The notes beneath the pieces are model-generated. The model was not told where the DNA came from. It worked only from the letters and a program-made list of their open reading frames with translations, and did no database searches. Source: Hyphomicrobiales bacterium (GTDB taxonomy: Bacteria; Pseudomonadota; Alphaproteobacteria; Rhizobiales; Rhizobiaceae). From it: a stretch of 34,294 nt of DNA. A program made the position numbers and the translations under genes. Shown here piece by piece: positions 1-6,985 of the stretch. Positions within the stretch are counted from its first letter, which is position 1, and each line of letters opens with the position of its first letter. The stretch is taken from contig UCJH01000097.1 in NCBI GenBank assembly GCA_900472785.1, positions 1-34,294 on the forward strand, given 5' to 3'.

Positions 1-3
1 CCG

Positions 4-36
4 AAAACCCGGTCGTCCCCTGCGACCGGGTTTTTT
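4..36. terminator. Rho-independent terminator at the window edge
   Basis: A perfect 10-bp stem (AACCCGGTCG at 6-15 with CGACCGGGTT at 23-32, loop TCCCCTG) is followed by a T run. An A run precedes the stem, so it could also work on the minus strand. It most likely ends a plus-strand transcript from before the window. Confidence 0.85.
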
Positions 37-96
37 GGCTTTGACACAGCGCAGGGCGGTGCCTAGTGGCTATGGCAGCAAGGATGAGGAGTTCCC

Positions 97-318
97 ATGC
101 GGCCAAGCCTGAAGAAAAAAATGCTGGAAATCTGCGACCGCAAGATCGAGGAGAAGGGTCCGGGTGTCGGGCTGTCTTTCTATGCCTTCTTCGCCAACAA
201 AAATGACGATCCGGACTTGCTGATGGAAGCGGCGGAATGGTGGATCCGGACGCACCGGCTCGATCATTTCGAGAAGGCCGTGAAGATCAAGGCCATGGTC
301 GAGGCCATGCAGGGCTGA
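97..318 (+). CDS. Small conserved protein (possibly DUF6500 family)
   Basis: This is a 73-residue soluble protein rich in charged residues and aromatics, with no signal peptide or membrane segment. The ATG is preceded by a GAGGAG ribosome-binding site (about 85-91). The middle (LSFYAFFANKNDDPDLLMEA) and the WW pair after it look like conserved, compact helical protein rather than chance ORF. From memory it resembles short rhizobial proteins annotated as DUF6500; I could not test this. Function is unknown. It stands alone, between a terminator and a long gene-poor stretch. Confidence 0.75.
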   Translation: MRPSLKKKMLEICDRKIEEKGPGVGLSFYAFFANKNDDPDLLMEAAEWWIRTHRLDHFEKAVKIKAMVEAMQG

Positions 319-1052
319 TTGCTGCCCGCCTTGAATTGGCGCCGACGATTTTATCGAAACGCGATTCCTTCAAAAAACTTCATCCCCGTCCGTCCCCGCT
401 CAGCAAACCCGTGTGATGATCATCGCGTCCTGTCACGGATACACCGCAAGACGTTTGCGGCGAGGCAGGGCTGGCGCTCCACGCAAAGCCTCGTGGTCTT
501 CGTTCCGAAGATCGCGAACGTCAGGCGGACCGGAAGGAGAGCCCCCGGAAAATGGATCCCCCCTGTCCTTATGGGGTGGGCGTGCCTGTGCGGCACACAG
601 GCCGGGATGGGAAGCGCGATGTAGCGGATTCGTGTTGCTTAATGCCGGATCCGCAATCCTGCGGCGCGACGATCGTCCCGGACAGAGGGTCTAAAGTCGG
701 GGTCTGTAGGGAGGAAAGCTCCCGAGAGAACGCCAAACGGGGCGCTGGAAAGCGTCACATAAAACTTATTCATTAGAGACGGTTTCCAGTGCCCCGTCCG
801 AATGGACCCGATTCTTGAAAACCACGGCGAACATCGCGCGGGGATGTTTCCTGCCGTCCTGCTGCTGGTCAGCCGAAAGGACCAACCATGCCCTACGTCG
901 AACCCGAAAGATCTCCGTCGGGAGATGTTACGCTCCGCGTCGCCGCAACAGCCTGGTCGAATCATCTCGGCTGCCGGGTACGCGGCTGTCGCCGCGCGGA
1001 CCGTTGTCTCGGCAGAATGAACCGGTTTGGGTTGCCATTATGCGTCGGCAAT
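319..1052. other. Gene-poor stretch with many hairpins
   Basis: No convincing gene lies here. Short ORFs in all frames are arginine/cysteine-rich and overlap each other, as expected from chance. The stretch is full of local inverted repeats: CCGCAA/TTGCGG (about 444-460), GCCTGTG/CACAGGC (about 584-603), GGGAG/CTCCC (about 709-723) and ATCTCC/GGAGAT (about 910-926). This suggests a structured RNA or long leader, but no known family was recognised. An ATG at 888 has a good AAGGA site in front and is in frame with the ORF at 1053, so part of the stretch could be translated. Confidence 0.4.
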
Positions 1053-1286
1053 ATGAGCGTTGCCGACAGCAACGATATGCTCGAGTTTTTCGCTGATACG
1101 GTCAAGCTCGCGACACCGGATTTGTTGGCTGCGGAACTTGCCATGGCAACAACCGACGAAGAGCGTGAAAGGATCACATTCCGGCGTCAGGTCTTTCTCT
1201 ATTATCACAGCGAATTGGCAAATGAGGGACTGGCCAAGCCCTTGGAGCCACCCTTCATCGAAGGCGGACCGGGCGTCAGCCCTTGA
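1053..1286 (+). CDS. Hypothetical small protein
   Basis: A 77-residue acidic protein starts MSVADSNDML and ends in a proline/glycine tail (PPFIEGGPGVSP). Its amino acid make-up is protein-like, in contrast with the sequence before it in the same frame. No family was recognised. The start is uncertain. ATG 1053 has no clear ribosome-binding site and sits in the loop of an 8-bp hairpin (GTCGGCAA 1044-1051 with TTGCCGAC 1060-1067). An in-frame ATG at 888 has a better site (AAAGGA) and would give 132 residues. The 3' end overlaps the convergent ridA-like gene by 11 bp. Confidence 0.5.
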   Translation: MSVADSNDMLEFFADTVKLATPDLLAAELAMATTDEERERITFRRQVFLYYHSELANEGLAKPLEPPFIEGGPGVSP

Positions 1287-1662
1287 AGGCCGTGACTTCG
1301 ATTTCAACAAGCATTTCCGGGCGGATGAGCGCGCAGACGACCATGGTCGCCGCCGGACGGATAGCGCCGAACGCTTCGCCGAGGATCGGGAAAATCCGGT
1401 CGGCAAAGGCGGCATCGGTCACGTAGTAGTGATTGCGCACGACATCCGCCAGCGAAAATCCCGCCTCGGTCAGCGCGCCTTCGATCGTCTTCAGGCAGTT
1501 GCGGGTCTGCTCTTCCACCGTTTCCGGCATGGTCATCGTCGCATAGTCGTAGCCGGTCGTGCCGGAAACGAAGCACCAGTCGCCCTGCACCACGGCACGT
1601 GAATAACCCGCCGTCCTTTCGAACGGCGAGCCGGAGGAGATCAGTTTTCGCGGGCTTGCCAT
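1276..1662 (-). CDS. RidA family protein (YjgF/YER057c/UK114)
   Basis: The 128-residue length fits the family. RidA-type proteins are small trimeric enzymes; the best-known members hydrolyse reactive enamine/imine intermediates made by PLP enzymes. Visible family features are the N-terminal strand with GDWCFVSGTTG, the run QTRNCLKTIEGALTEAGFSLADVV, and the C-terminal RPAATMVVCALIRPEMLVEIEVTA segment; its arginine is usually the carboxylate-binding residue. The gene begins 19 bp after leuD on the same strand and is probably cotranscribed. The product is likely one of several RidA paralogues, so the archetypal ridA symbol is not assigned. Confidence 0.9.
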   Translation of the reverse strand: MASPRKLISSGSPFERTAGYSRAVVQGDWCFVSGTTGYDYATMTMPETVEEQTRNCLKTIEGALTEAGFSLADVVRNHYYVTDAAFADRIFPILGEAFGAIRPAATMVVCALIRPEMLVEIEVTAFKG

Positions 1663-1681
1663 CGTCCGGGCTTCCTGGGTC

Positions 1682-2287
1682 TTACGCCCAGGGGTGGGAA
1701 GCGGCGTTGGCCTTTTCGAAGTTGTCGATGGCGGCCGCCTTTTCCAGCGTCAGGCCGATATCATCGAGGCCGTTCAGCATGCAGTGGCGGCGGAAGGCGT
1801 CGAGCTCGAAGCTGATCTTGCCGCCGTCCGGGCCTGTGATCTCGCAGGATTCGAGATCGACCGTCAGCACCGCATTGGAGCCGCGCGAGGCGTCATCCAT
1901 CAGCTTTTCCAGGTCTTCCGGGGAGACGACGACCGGAAGGATGCCGTTCTTGAAACAGTTGTTGTAGAAGATATCGGCAAACGAGGTCGAGATGACGCAG
2001 CGGATGCCGAAGTCGAGCAACGCCCACGGCGCGTGTTCGCGCGAGGAACCGCAACCGAAATTGTCGCCGGCGACGAGGATCTTGGCGTTCTGGTAGGCCG
2101 GCTTGTTCAGCACGAAATCCTCGTTGACCGAACCGTCTTCATGGTAGCGCGCCTCGGCGAAGAGGCCGGTGCCGAGACCGGTGCGCTTGATCGTCTTCAG
2201 GTAATCCTTCGGAATGATCATGTCCGTGTCGATGTTGACGACGGGGAGCGGCGCGGCAACGCCGGTGAGCTTGACGAACTTGTCCAT
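1682..2287 (-). CDS. leuD: 3-isopropylmalate dehydratase small subunit
   Basis: LeuD pairs with LeuC to isomerise 2-isopropylmalate to 3-isopropylmalate in leucine biosynthesis in the cytoplasm. The 201-residue protein has the aconitase swivel fold: [15 protein letters not shown] near the N terminus, the signature [17 protein letters not shown] around residues 75-91, and [13 protein letters not shown] 2287 was chosen because [15 protein letters not shown] is the usual family start and GAAGG lies upstream; an in-frame ATG at 2335 would add 16 atypical residues. The ridA-like gene follows by 19 bp. leuC is not in the window, as is common in rhizobia. Confidence 0.96.
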   Translation of the reverse strand: MDKFVKLTGVAAPLPVVNIDTDMIIPKDYLKTIKRTGLGTGLFAEARYHEDGSVNEDFVLNKPAYQNAKILVAGDNFGCGSSREHAPWALLDFGIRCVISTSFADIFYNNCFKNGILPVVVSPEDLEKLMDDASRGSNAVLTVDLESCEITGPDGGKISFELDAFRRHCMLNGLDDIGLTLEKAAAIDNFEKANAASHPWA

Positions 2288-2405
2288 GACTTGGGCCTTC
2301 GATTTCAACGGGACGGCAGGATTTGCGCCCAGCATCTAGAGCAATTTCACGCGAAAATGAAGGAAAATCTGCTGCGACCTGCCTTACCGACGATTGCGGC
2401 GGCGA

Positions 2406-2657
2406 TCACAGGTCGATGATCGTGCCGCGGCCGTCGTTCCAGATGCGCGGTTCGCGTGCCTGGCGGTGGGTGTTGCGGCTGGCCGTTGCCCGCACGGGCT
2501 TCGGGGAAAGCCGTGTCGCGATGGCGGAGCCGATCACCAGCACCGAGGCGATGCCGGCCAGCGCCAGTCCGAGCGAGGCGGTAAACACCAGCGCCATCAG
2601 CGTGAACGCGATGCCGGCGGCAGTCAGGAGGAGAGTGCGAATGCTTTGCATGATCAT
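2406..2657 (-). CDS. Small membrane protein, hypothetical
   Basis: An 83-residue protein has one or two hydrophobic segments (about residues 8-43, LLLTAAGIAFTLMALVF then LGLALAGIASVLVIGSAIA). A basic tail follows, ending RIWNDGRGTIIDL. No known domain was recognised. Three ATG codons are clustered (2660, 2657, 2651). The AAAGG ribosome-binding site is spaced best for the one at 2657. The same-strand leuD start lies 118 bp further on, so cotranscription is possible. A role in the inner membrane is inferred only from hydrophobicity. Confidence 0.65.
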   Translation of the reverse strand: MIMQSIRTLLLTAAGIAFTLMALVFTASLGLALAGIASVLVIGSAIATRLSPKPVRATASRNTHRQAREPRIWNDGRGTIIDL

Positions 2658-2799
2658 CATCACCTTTCGTTGCCCCAGATGTGGCCCCGCCGTTTTCCAT
2701 TTGCAAGAGGTGCCTATTTGCAAGGTGCTCGGCGACGTAGCATCGGCAGCGTTGCAGCCTGCCTTGCGAAAACGGCGAAAGCCGGGCAAGACTGCGCCC

Positions 2800-3708
2800 A
2801 TGACCATCCCGTCCGATCGCCATCCCGTTCGTCTGCGCCGCTCGGTGCTCTGTGTCCCGGCCGACAACGCCAGGGCGCTGGCCAAGGTGGCCGTGCTGGA
2901 ATGCGACGCGGTGATCTACGATCTCGAGGATGCGGTTTTTCCGGAAGGCAAGGCGAAAGCCCGCGCTATGCTGGTGGCGCATCTGGCGGAAAAACGCCGG
3001 CCGAATCTGGAAGTGGTCGTGCGCATCAACAGCCTGTCGTCGGGTTTCGGCGAGCAGGATCTGGCGGCGCTCGTCTCCGTCCCTGTCGATGCCTTGCTTT
3101 TGCCCAAGGTCGAAAGTCCGCAGGACATCCAGGCGGTCGCCGATTTCCTTTCCGACAATGACGCGCCGGAAACCTTGCGGCTGTGGGCGATGATCGAGAC
3201 GCCGCGCGGCGTCCTGAATGCGGCAGCGATCGCCGAGACGGGCCGCACGCGGGGTGGCCGGCTCGATTGTTTCGTGCCGGGCACCAACGACCTGCGCAAG
3301 GAAACCGGCGTGCCGGATGCGCCGGGCCGGCCCTATCTCGTGCCCTGGCTGATGCAGATATTACTCGCCGCGCGCGGCAGCGGGCTCGACGTCATCGATG
3401 CGGTGTTCAATGATTTTCGCGATGGGCAGGGTTACGAGGCGGAGTGCGCCCAAGGCCGCGCCATGGGGTTCGACGGCAAGATGCTGATCCACCCGGCCCA
3501 GATCGGCCCCGCCAACGACCACTTCGGCGTCGAGGCGTCTGCGCTGGCCGAGGCCCGCTTGGTCATCGATGCCTTTGCGCTTGCTGAAAATGCGGATAAA
3601 GCGGTGATCAACCTTGAGGGCCGCATGGTCGAGCGCCTGCATCTCGATCAGGCTCTGCGCCTTTCCGCCAAAGCCACCGCCATAAGACACAAAGGAACAA
3701 GAGCTTGA
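2800..3708 (+). CDS. HpcH/HpaI-type CoA ester lyase (CitE-like)
   Basis: A 302-residue TIM-barrel lyase of the CitE / malyl-CoA lyase group, which cleaves or forms C-C bonds in CoA thioesters with Mg2+. Seen in order: the LRRSVLCVPADNARAL start typical of the family, the metal-binding DLEDAVFPEGK, DALLLPKVESP, WAMIETPRGVLNA, and the C-terminal GFDGKMLIHPAQI. The exact substrate (citramalyl-, malyl- or methylmalyl-CoA) cannot be told. ATG 2800 matches the family N terminus; the frame is open much further upstream, but that part overlaps the opposite-strand genes and looks non-coding. It overlaps the next gene by 4 bp (TTGA), implying coupled translation. Confidence 0.9.
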   Translation: MTIPSDRHPVRLRRSVLCVPADNARALAKVAVLECDAVIYDLEDAVFPEGKAKARAMLVAHLAEKRRPNLEVVVRINSLSSGFGEQDLAALVSVPVDALLLPKVESPQDIQAVADFLSDNDAPETLRLWAMIETPRGVLNAAAIAETGRTRGGRLDCFVPGTNDLRKETGVPDAPGRPYLVPWLMQILLAARGSGLDVIDAVFNDFRDGQGYEAECAQGRAMGFDGKMLIHPAQIGPANDHFGVEASALAEARLVIDAFALAENADKAVINLEGRMVERLHLDQALRLSAKATAIRHKGTRA

Positions 3709-3911
3709 AACTGTACCGTTTACTGACCGCTCAGGACGATGCCACCTTCTGTCACAAGGTCACTGCCGCGCTCAACAAGGGCTGGGACCTCTACGGCTCG
3801 CCGACCTATGCCTGGAACCAGGAAACCCGGCAGATGATGTGCGGCCAGGCCGTCGTCAAGGATGTCGAAGGCAAGGAATACACTGCCGACACCAAACTGT
3901 CCGAGCACTGA
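3705..3911 (+). CDS. DUF1737 domain protein
   Basis: A 68-residue protein (MKLYRLLTAQDDATFCHKVT...) with the pattern ALNKGWDLYGSPTYAWN typical of DUF1737. Function is unknown; such proteins are small, soluble and cytoplasmic. It starts at TTG 3705, with AAAGGA (3691-3696) eight bases upstream, and overlaps the stop of the lyase gene by 4 bp. The two are therefore almost certainly one transcript. In other rhizobia a DUF1737 gene also often follows a CoA ester lyase (remembered, not checked). Confidence 0.88.
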   Translation: MKLYRLLTAQDDATFCHKVTAALNKGWDLYGSPTYAWNQETRQMMCGQAVVKDVEGKEYTADTKLSEH

Positions 3912-3955
3912 AACAAAGGCGGCGGGACGGGCTTTGCCCCTGCCCGCCGACGGCC

Positions 3956-4390
3956 TTACCCGCCCACGTGCTCGACGCTGGCCTCGATCCGCTCCATGTC
4001 GTCGTCCGACAGACCGAAATGGTGACCGATCTCGTGGATCAGCACATGGGTGATGATATCGCCCAGCGTTTCCTCGTTCTCCGCCCAGTAGTCGATGATC
4101 GGCCGGCGGTAGAGGGTGATCCGGTTCGGCATCTCGCCGGTTTCCATGGTGAAGCGCTCGGTGATGCCGCGGCCTTCGAACAAGCCCAGCAGGTCGAACG
4201 GCGTTTCCAGCGCCATGTCCTCGAACACGTCATCCGTTGGAAAGTCCTGGATCTCGATGCTGAGATCGCTTGCCAGCGCACGGAATTCATCCGGCAGATG
4301 GCCATAGGCCTCCAGGGCGAGGGATTCGAATGTGCTGATGGTCGGCGCGTGGCGTTCCCGCCAGTCGTCGGTCTGGTCAATCCTGGCCAT
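3956..4390 (-). CDS. Zincin-like metallopeptidase family protein
   Basis: A 144-residue protein with the zinc-binding motif HEIGHHFGLSDDDME near the C terminus (about residues 123-137). The HExxHxxG pattern is that of the small minimal-gluzincin-like family PF06262 (DUF1025). Upstream motifs FDLLGLFEGRG and ITLYRRPIIDYW are also typical. No signal peptide, so cytoplasmic; substrates are unknown for the family. ATG 4390 has an AAGGAG site just upstream. It is divergent from imuA across a 170-bp regulatory gap. Convergent with the DUF1737 gene. Confidence 0.88.
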   Translation of the reverse strand: MARIDQTDDWRERHAPTISTFESLALEAYGHLPDEFRALASDLSIEIQDFPTDDVFEDMALETPFDLLGLFEGRGITERFTMETGEMPNRITLYRRPIIDYWAENEETLGDIITHVLIHEIGHHFGLSDDDMERIEASVEHVGG

Positions 4391-4472
4391 GCGTACTCCT
4401 TAACTGACCTCCATATAACGATTTCATCCGCATATTTCGAGTGATGAATTCTGGCCAATTCCGCCCGAGGAA

Positions 4473-4489
4473 TAAATTCTTAGAATTTA
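4473..4489. promoter_or_regulatory. 17-bp perfect palindrome upstream of imuA
   Basis: TAAATTC-TTA-GAATTTA is an inverted repeat with 7-bp arms. It ends 3 bp before the candidate imuA -35 element and lies about 85 bp upstream of the divergent metallopeptidase gene. It looks like an operator for a dimeric regulator, but no regulator is assigned. Confidence 0.45.
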
Positions 4490-4492
4490 CCG

Positions 4493-4522
4493 TTGACTCT
4501 TTTTTGAAGCTCTGGAATCTAT
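4493..4522 (+). promoter_or_regulatory. Candidate imuA promoter
   Basis: TTGACT (4493-4498) and ATCTAT (4517-4522) are separated by 18 bp, close to the rhizobial sigma70 pattern. The LexA box begins 2 bp after the -10 element, where bound LexA would block transcription. Confidence 0.5.
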
Positions 4523-4524
4523 AA

Positions 4525-4539
4525 GAACATAACAGGAAC
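4525..4539 (+). promoter_or_regulatory. LexA (SOS) box of imuA-imuB-dnaE2
   Basis: GAAC-ATAACAG-GAAC is an exact match to the alphaproteobacterial LexA operator GAAC-N7-GAAC. It lies 21 bp upstream of the imuA start codon. Such boxes control imuA-imuB-dnaE2 in other alphaproteobacteria. Confidence 0.9.
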
Positions 4540-4560
4540 AGACTGAATTGGAGTGACGTC

Positions 4561-5517
4561 ATGGTGCAGACGGCCATGGCGCGCGAGCGCCTTTCCGCGC
4601 TCCGTGAAACCATTTTTCGCCTTGAAAACGAAAATGTACCGGCCCTCCTTAAAGGCACAAGGAAGGGGGCCACCGCAGGTTTCGAAGAGACGGTCGAGGA
4701 AGAGTTTGCGGGCGTGTCCGGAGATGTTCTTCCTTTGGGCATCGCTGCGTTTGACGGCGTACTCCAGGGCGGCCTGCCGCTTGCCGGGCTGACCGAAGTC
4801 CGCGCAGGAGAAACCCGCGACGCTGGCGCTGCCATGGGCTTTGTTCTGGCGCTGGCGGTGCTGTGTCAAACAGGCAATCGCACCCGGGCAGGCTCGCCCG
4901 TCCTGTGGATCTGTCTGGGCATGGCGGCATCCGAGGCCGGACATCCTTATGGTCGCGGGCTGGAGGCTTATGGTCTGGATATCAGTCGTTGCATCTTCAG
5001 CAGTCCCCGAACCCTCTTCGATGCGCTTTGGATCGCCGAAGCGGCGCTTTCGGTTCCGGCTTTTTCAGCCATCATTCTGGAAGTGCGCGGCAATCCTGCA
5101 CATTTCGGCCTGAACGAAAGCCGTCGGTTGCATGTGCGGGCGCGGGCCGGCAAGATGCCGATCTTCCTCCTGCGACAGGCAGGAGAGGAAGAGGCAAGCA
5201 GCGCCCATTTTCGTTTTCTTGTCGCTCCTGCCCCCGCCGCCGGGCGGCTGCTTCCGGATGGATCGATCCTTCCCGGCAGCATCGGTAATCCGGTTTTCCG
5301 TATTGCCATTGAAAAAAGCAGGCTTTTTGCACCTCCCGAGTTTTTAATGGAATGGAGCTCTCATGCCCGCCGTTTCCGACACCCTGTCCCCGAGACAGCC
5401 GCTTCTCCTGCAAAACAGCAACCAGCGTATTCTGTCGCTGAACTTTCCACATCTCCCGGCGGACCGGGTAGCGCGGACGAAGTGGGGCGCGTCATGGCTT
5501 TCCACAAAGCGTCCTGA
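4561..5517 (+). CDS. imuA: ImuA, SOS mutagenesis accessory protein
   Basis: ImuA is a RecA/SulA-like factor that supports translesion synthesis by ImuB and DnaE2 after DNA damage. The 318-residue protein has LPLGIAAFDGVLQGGLPLAGLTEV, typical of the RecA-like core, but the Walker A region (AGETRDAGAAMG) lacks the usual GKT, so ATP hydrolysis is doubtful. Later core motifs are VLWICLGM, GLEAYGLD and AIILEVRGN. ATG 4561 has GGAG eight bases upstream and follows the LexA box. Its last 155 bp overlap the start of imuB in another frame. It is first gene of a three-gene SOS operon. Confidence 0.93.
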   Translation: MVQTAMARERLSALRETIFRLENENVPALLKGTRKGATAGFEETVEEEFAGVSGDVLPLGIAAFDGVLQGGLPLAGLTEVRAGETRDAGAAMGFVLALAVLCQTGNRTRAGSPVLWICLGMAASEAGHPYGRGLEAYGLDISRCIFSSPRTLFDALWIAEAALSVPAFSAIILEVRGNPAHFGLNESRRLHVRARAGKMPIFLLRQAGEEEASSAHFRFLVAPAPAAGRLLPDGSILPGSIGNPVFRIAIEKSRLFAPPEFLMEWSSHARRFRHPVPETAASPAKQQPAYSVAELSTSPGGPGSADEVGRVMAFHKAS

Positions 5518-6985
5518 TCATCCGCCGATGGTTTTTGTCGATCGCATTCACAATGCCATGCGCATCGTCGCGCTGGACATTTGTGCCGAGAAGGCCGGCT
5601 TGAGGCGCGGGCAAGGCCTGGCGGAGGCGCGTGCCATGCATCCTGGCATCGACATCATCCCGGCAGATCCAGACTCAGACAAGGCCCTCCTTACGTCCCT
5701 TGCCGACTGGTGCGACCGGTATACGCCGCTTGTGGCGATGGACGGGACAAATGGCCTCTATCTCGACATCACCGGTTGCGTTCATCTGCATGGCAGCGAA
5801 GAATCGCTTCTCGCCGACATCCTGTCCCGGCTTTTCCGCCTGGGCATCGAGGCGCGGGGTGCGATCTCTTCTGCGGCCGGCCTGTCCTGGGCGATGGCCC
5901 GCTATCGCTCTGGCGCGATCGTCACGCCGCAGGAGGCCGAACAGGTCTTGTCTCCCCTGCCCCTTGCGGCGCTCAGGCTTCCTTTGGCGGTAATCGAAAC
6001 GCTCGGGCGTGTCGGTTTGAAAACCGTCGGCGATATCATCCTTCTTCCCCGCGCCCCTTTGGCCCGTCGCTTTGGCCCGTCGGTGCTTCTGCGCCTCGAT
6101 CAGGCGCTCGGTTTTGAGGACGAACCGCTTTCTCCGCGCCTGCCCGTGGCAAGTCTGTCGGCCGAGCGGCGCCTGGCCTCTCCCATTCAGGATGAGGACG
6201 ATATTCTGGGGCTGACATTGCAGCTTGCCAAAAGCCTGCGGCAGAGTTTCGAAGCACGCCAGGAAGGGGGGCGCCTGTTTGAGCTTGTTCTTTTCCGGGT
6301 GGATGGCAAGGTCTTTCGCATTCGAGCCGCAACATCGGCCCCATCCAGGGATCCGGAACGGATATCAGCCCTTTACCGTGAGCGGCTTCAGGCAATCCAC
6401 GACGATCTTGATGCGGGTTGCGGTTTTGAAATCCTCCGCCTCTGCGTGTTGAAGACCGAACGTTACGCAGCCATTCAGGAGGATTTTTCTGGAAGGCCTG
6501 ATCCAGGACGCTCCTTGTCTGCGTTTGCCGACCGGGTGCTGGCGCGTTTCGGTCCGGAAAGTCTCTCCGTGCTGGTGCTGCGGGAAAGCCATGTCCCGGA
6601 AAGGGCCGCAGATTTCGCGCCAATTGCCGATATCGCCCCGCCCGCCGCGCAGAAAGGGCAGAATACATTCGTATGTGCGCCGCCGCCCTCGTTGCGTCCC
6701 TTGCGACTTTTTCGTTATCCCGAACCGATGGATGCGATCGCGGCGGAATTGCCCGAGGGCGCGCCGGCGAGCTTCAAGTGGCGCAGGACGACTTATCAGG
6801 TGACCCGAGCCGAAGGCCCGGAGCGCATCGCTGCCGAATGGTGGATCGACGGGGAAAACGCGCCGACGCGGGATTATTTCCGGATCGAGGATACGGATGG
6901 GCGGCGCTTCTGGCTGTTTCGCGACGGACTTTATGGCAAAACCGTTACGCTCCCACGATGGTTCATGCATGGGATTTTCGCATGA
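5363..6985 (+). CDS. imuB: ImuB, Y-family polymerase-like hub protein
   Basis: ImuB is an inactive Y-family polymerase relative that links DnaE2 and ImuA to the replication clamp during translesion synthesis. In the 540-residue protein the first motif reads [14 protein letters not shown]: the Asp residues that bind metal in active polymerases (DxD) are missing, as expected for ImuB. Palm and finger remnants follow ([21 protein letters not shown]), then a helix-hairpin-helix region ([12 protein letters not shown]). A C-terminal RPLRLF at about residue 448 could be the clamp-binding motif (inference). The start has GGAG upstream, and the long overlap with imuA is real because the conserved first motif lies inside it. 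The stop overlaps the dnaE2 start (ATGA). Confidence 0.93.
   Translation: MPAVSDTLSPRQPLLLQNSNQRILSLNFPHLPADRVARTKWGASWLSTKRPDHPPMVFVDRIHNAMRIVALDICAEKAGLRRGQGLAEARAMHPGIDIIPADPDSDKALLTSLADWCDRYTPLVAMDGTNGLYLDITGCVHLHGSEESLLADILSRLFRLGIEARGAISSAAGLSWAMARYRSGAIVTPQEAEQVLSPLPLAALRLPLAVIETLGRVGLKTVGDIILLPRAPLARRFGPSVLLRLDQALGFEDEPLSPRLPVASLSAERRLASPIQDEDDILGLTLQLAKSLRQSFEARQEGGRLFELVLFRVDGKVFRIRAATSAPSRDPERISALYRERLQAIHDDLDAGCGFEILRLCVLKTERYAAIQEDFSGRPDPGRSLSAFADRVLARFGPESLSVLVLRESHVPERAADFAPIADIAPPAAQKGQNTFVCAPPPSLRPLRLFRYPEPMDAIAAELPEGAPASFKWRRTTYQVTRAEGPERIAAEWWIDGENAPTRDYFRIEDTDGRRFWLFRDGLYGKTVTLPRWFMHGIFA

Noticed and set aside
500-530. GAAC-N7-GGAC near 516 as a LexA box
   Set aside because: The second half-site does not match, and no gene start is near.
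639-765. GAGGAAAG in a structured stretch, as in RNase P RNA
   Set aside because: The following conserved bases (TCCGGGC) and all other RNase P core segments are missing.
319-1020. Several overlapping ORFs of 70-130 codons
   Set aside because: They are rich in Arg, Cys and Trp, overlap in every frame and lack ribosome-binding sites.
6673-6981. Upstream extension of dnaE2
   Set aside because: It lies inside imuB in another frame; the family start at 6982 overlaps the imuB stop by 4 bp.
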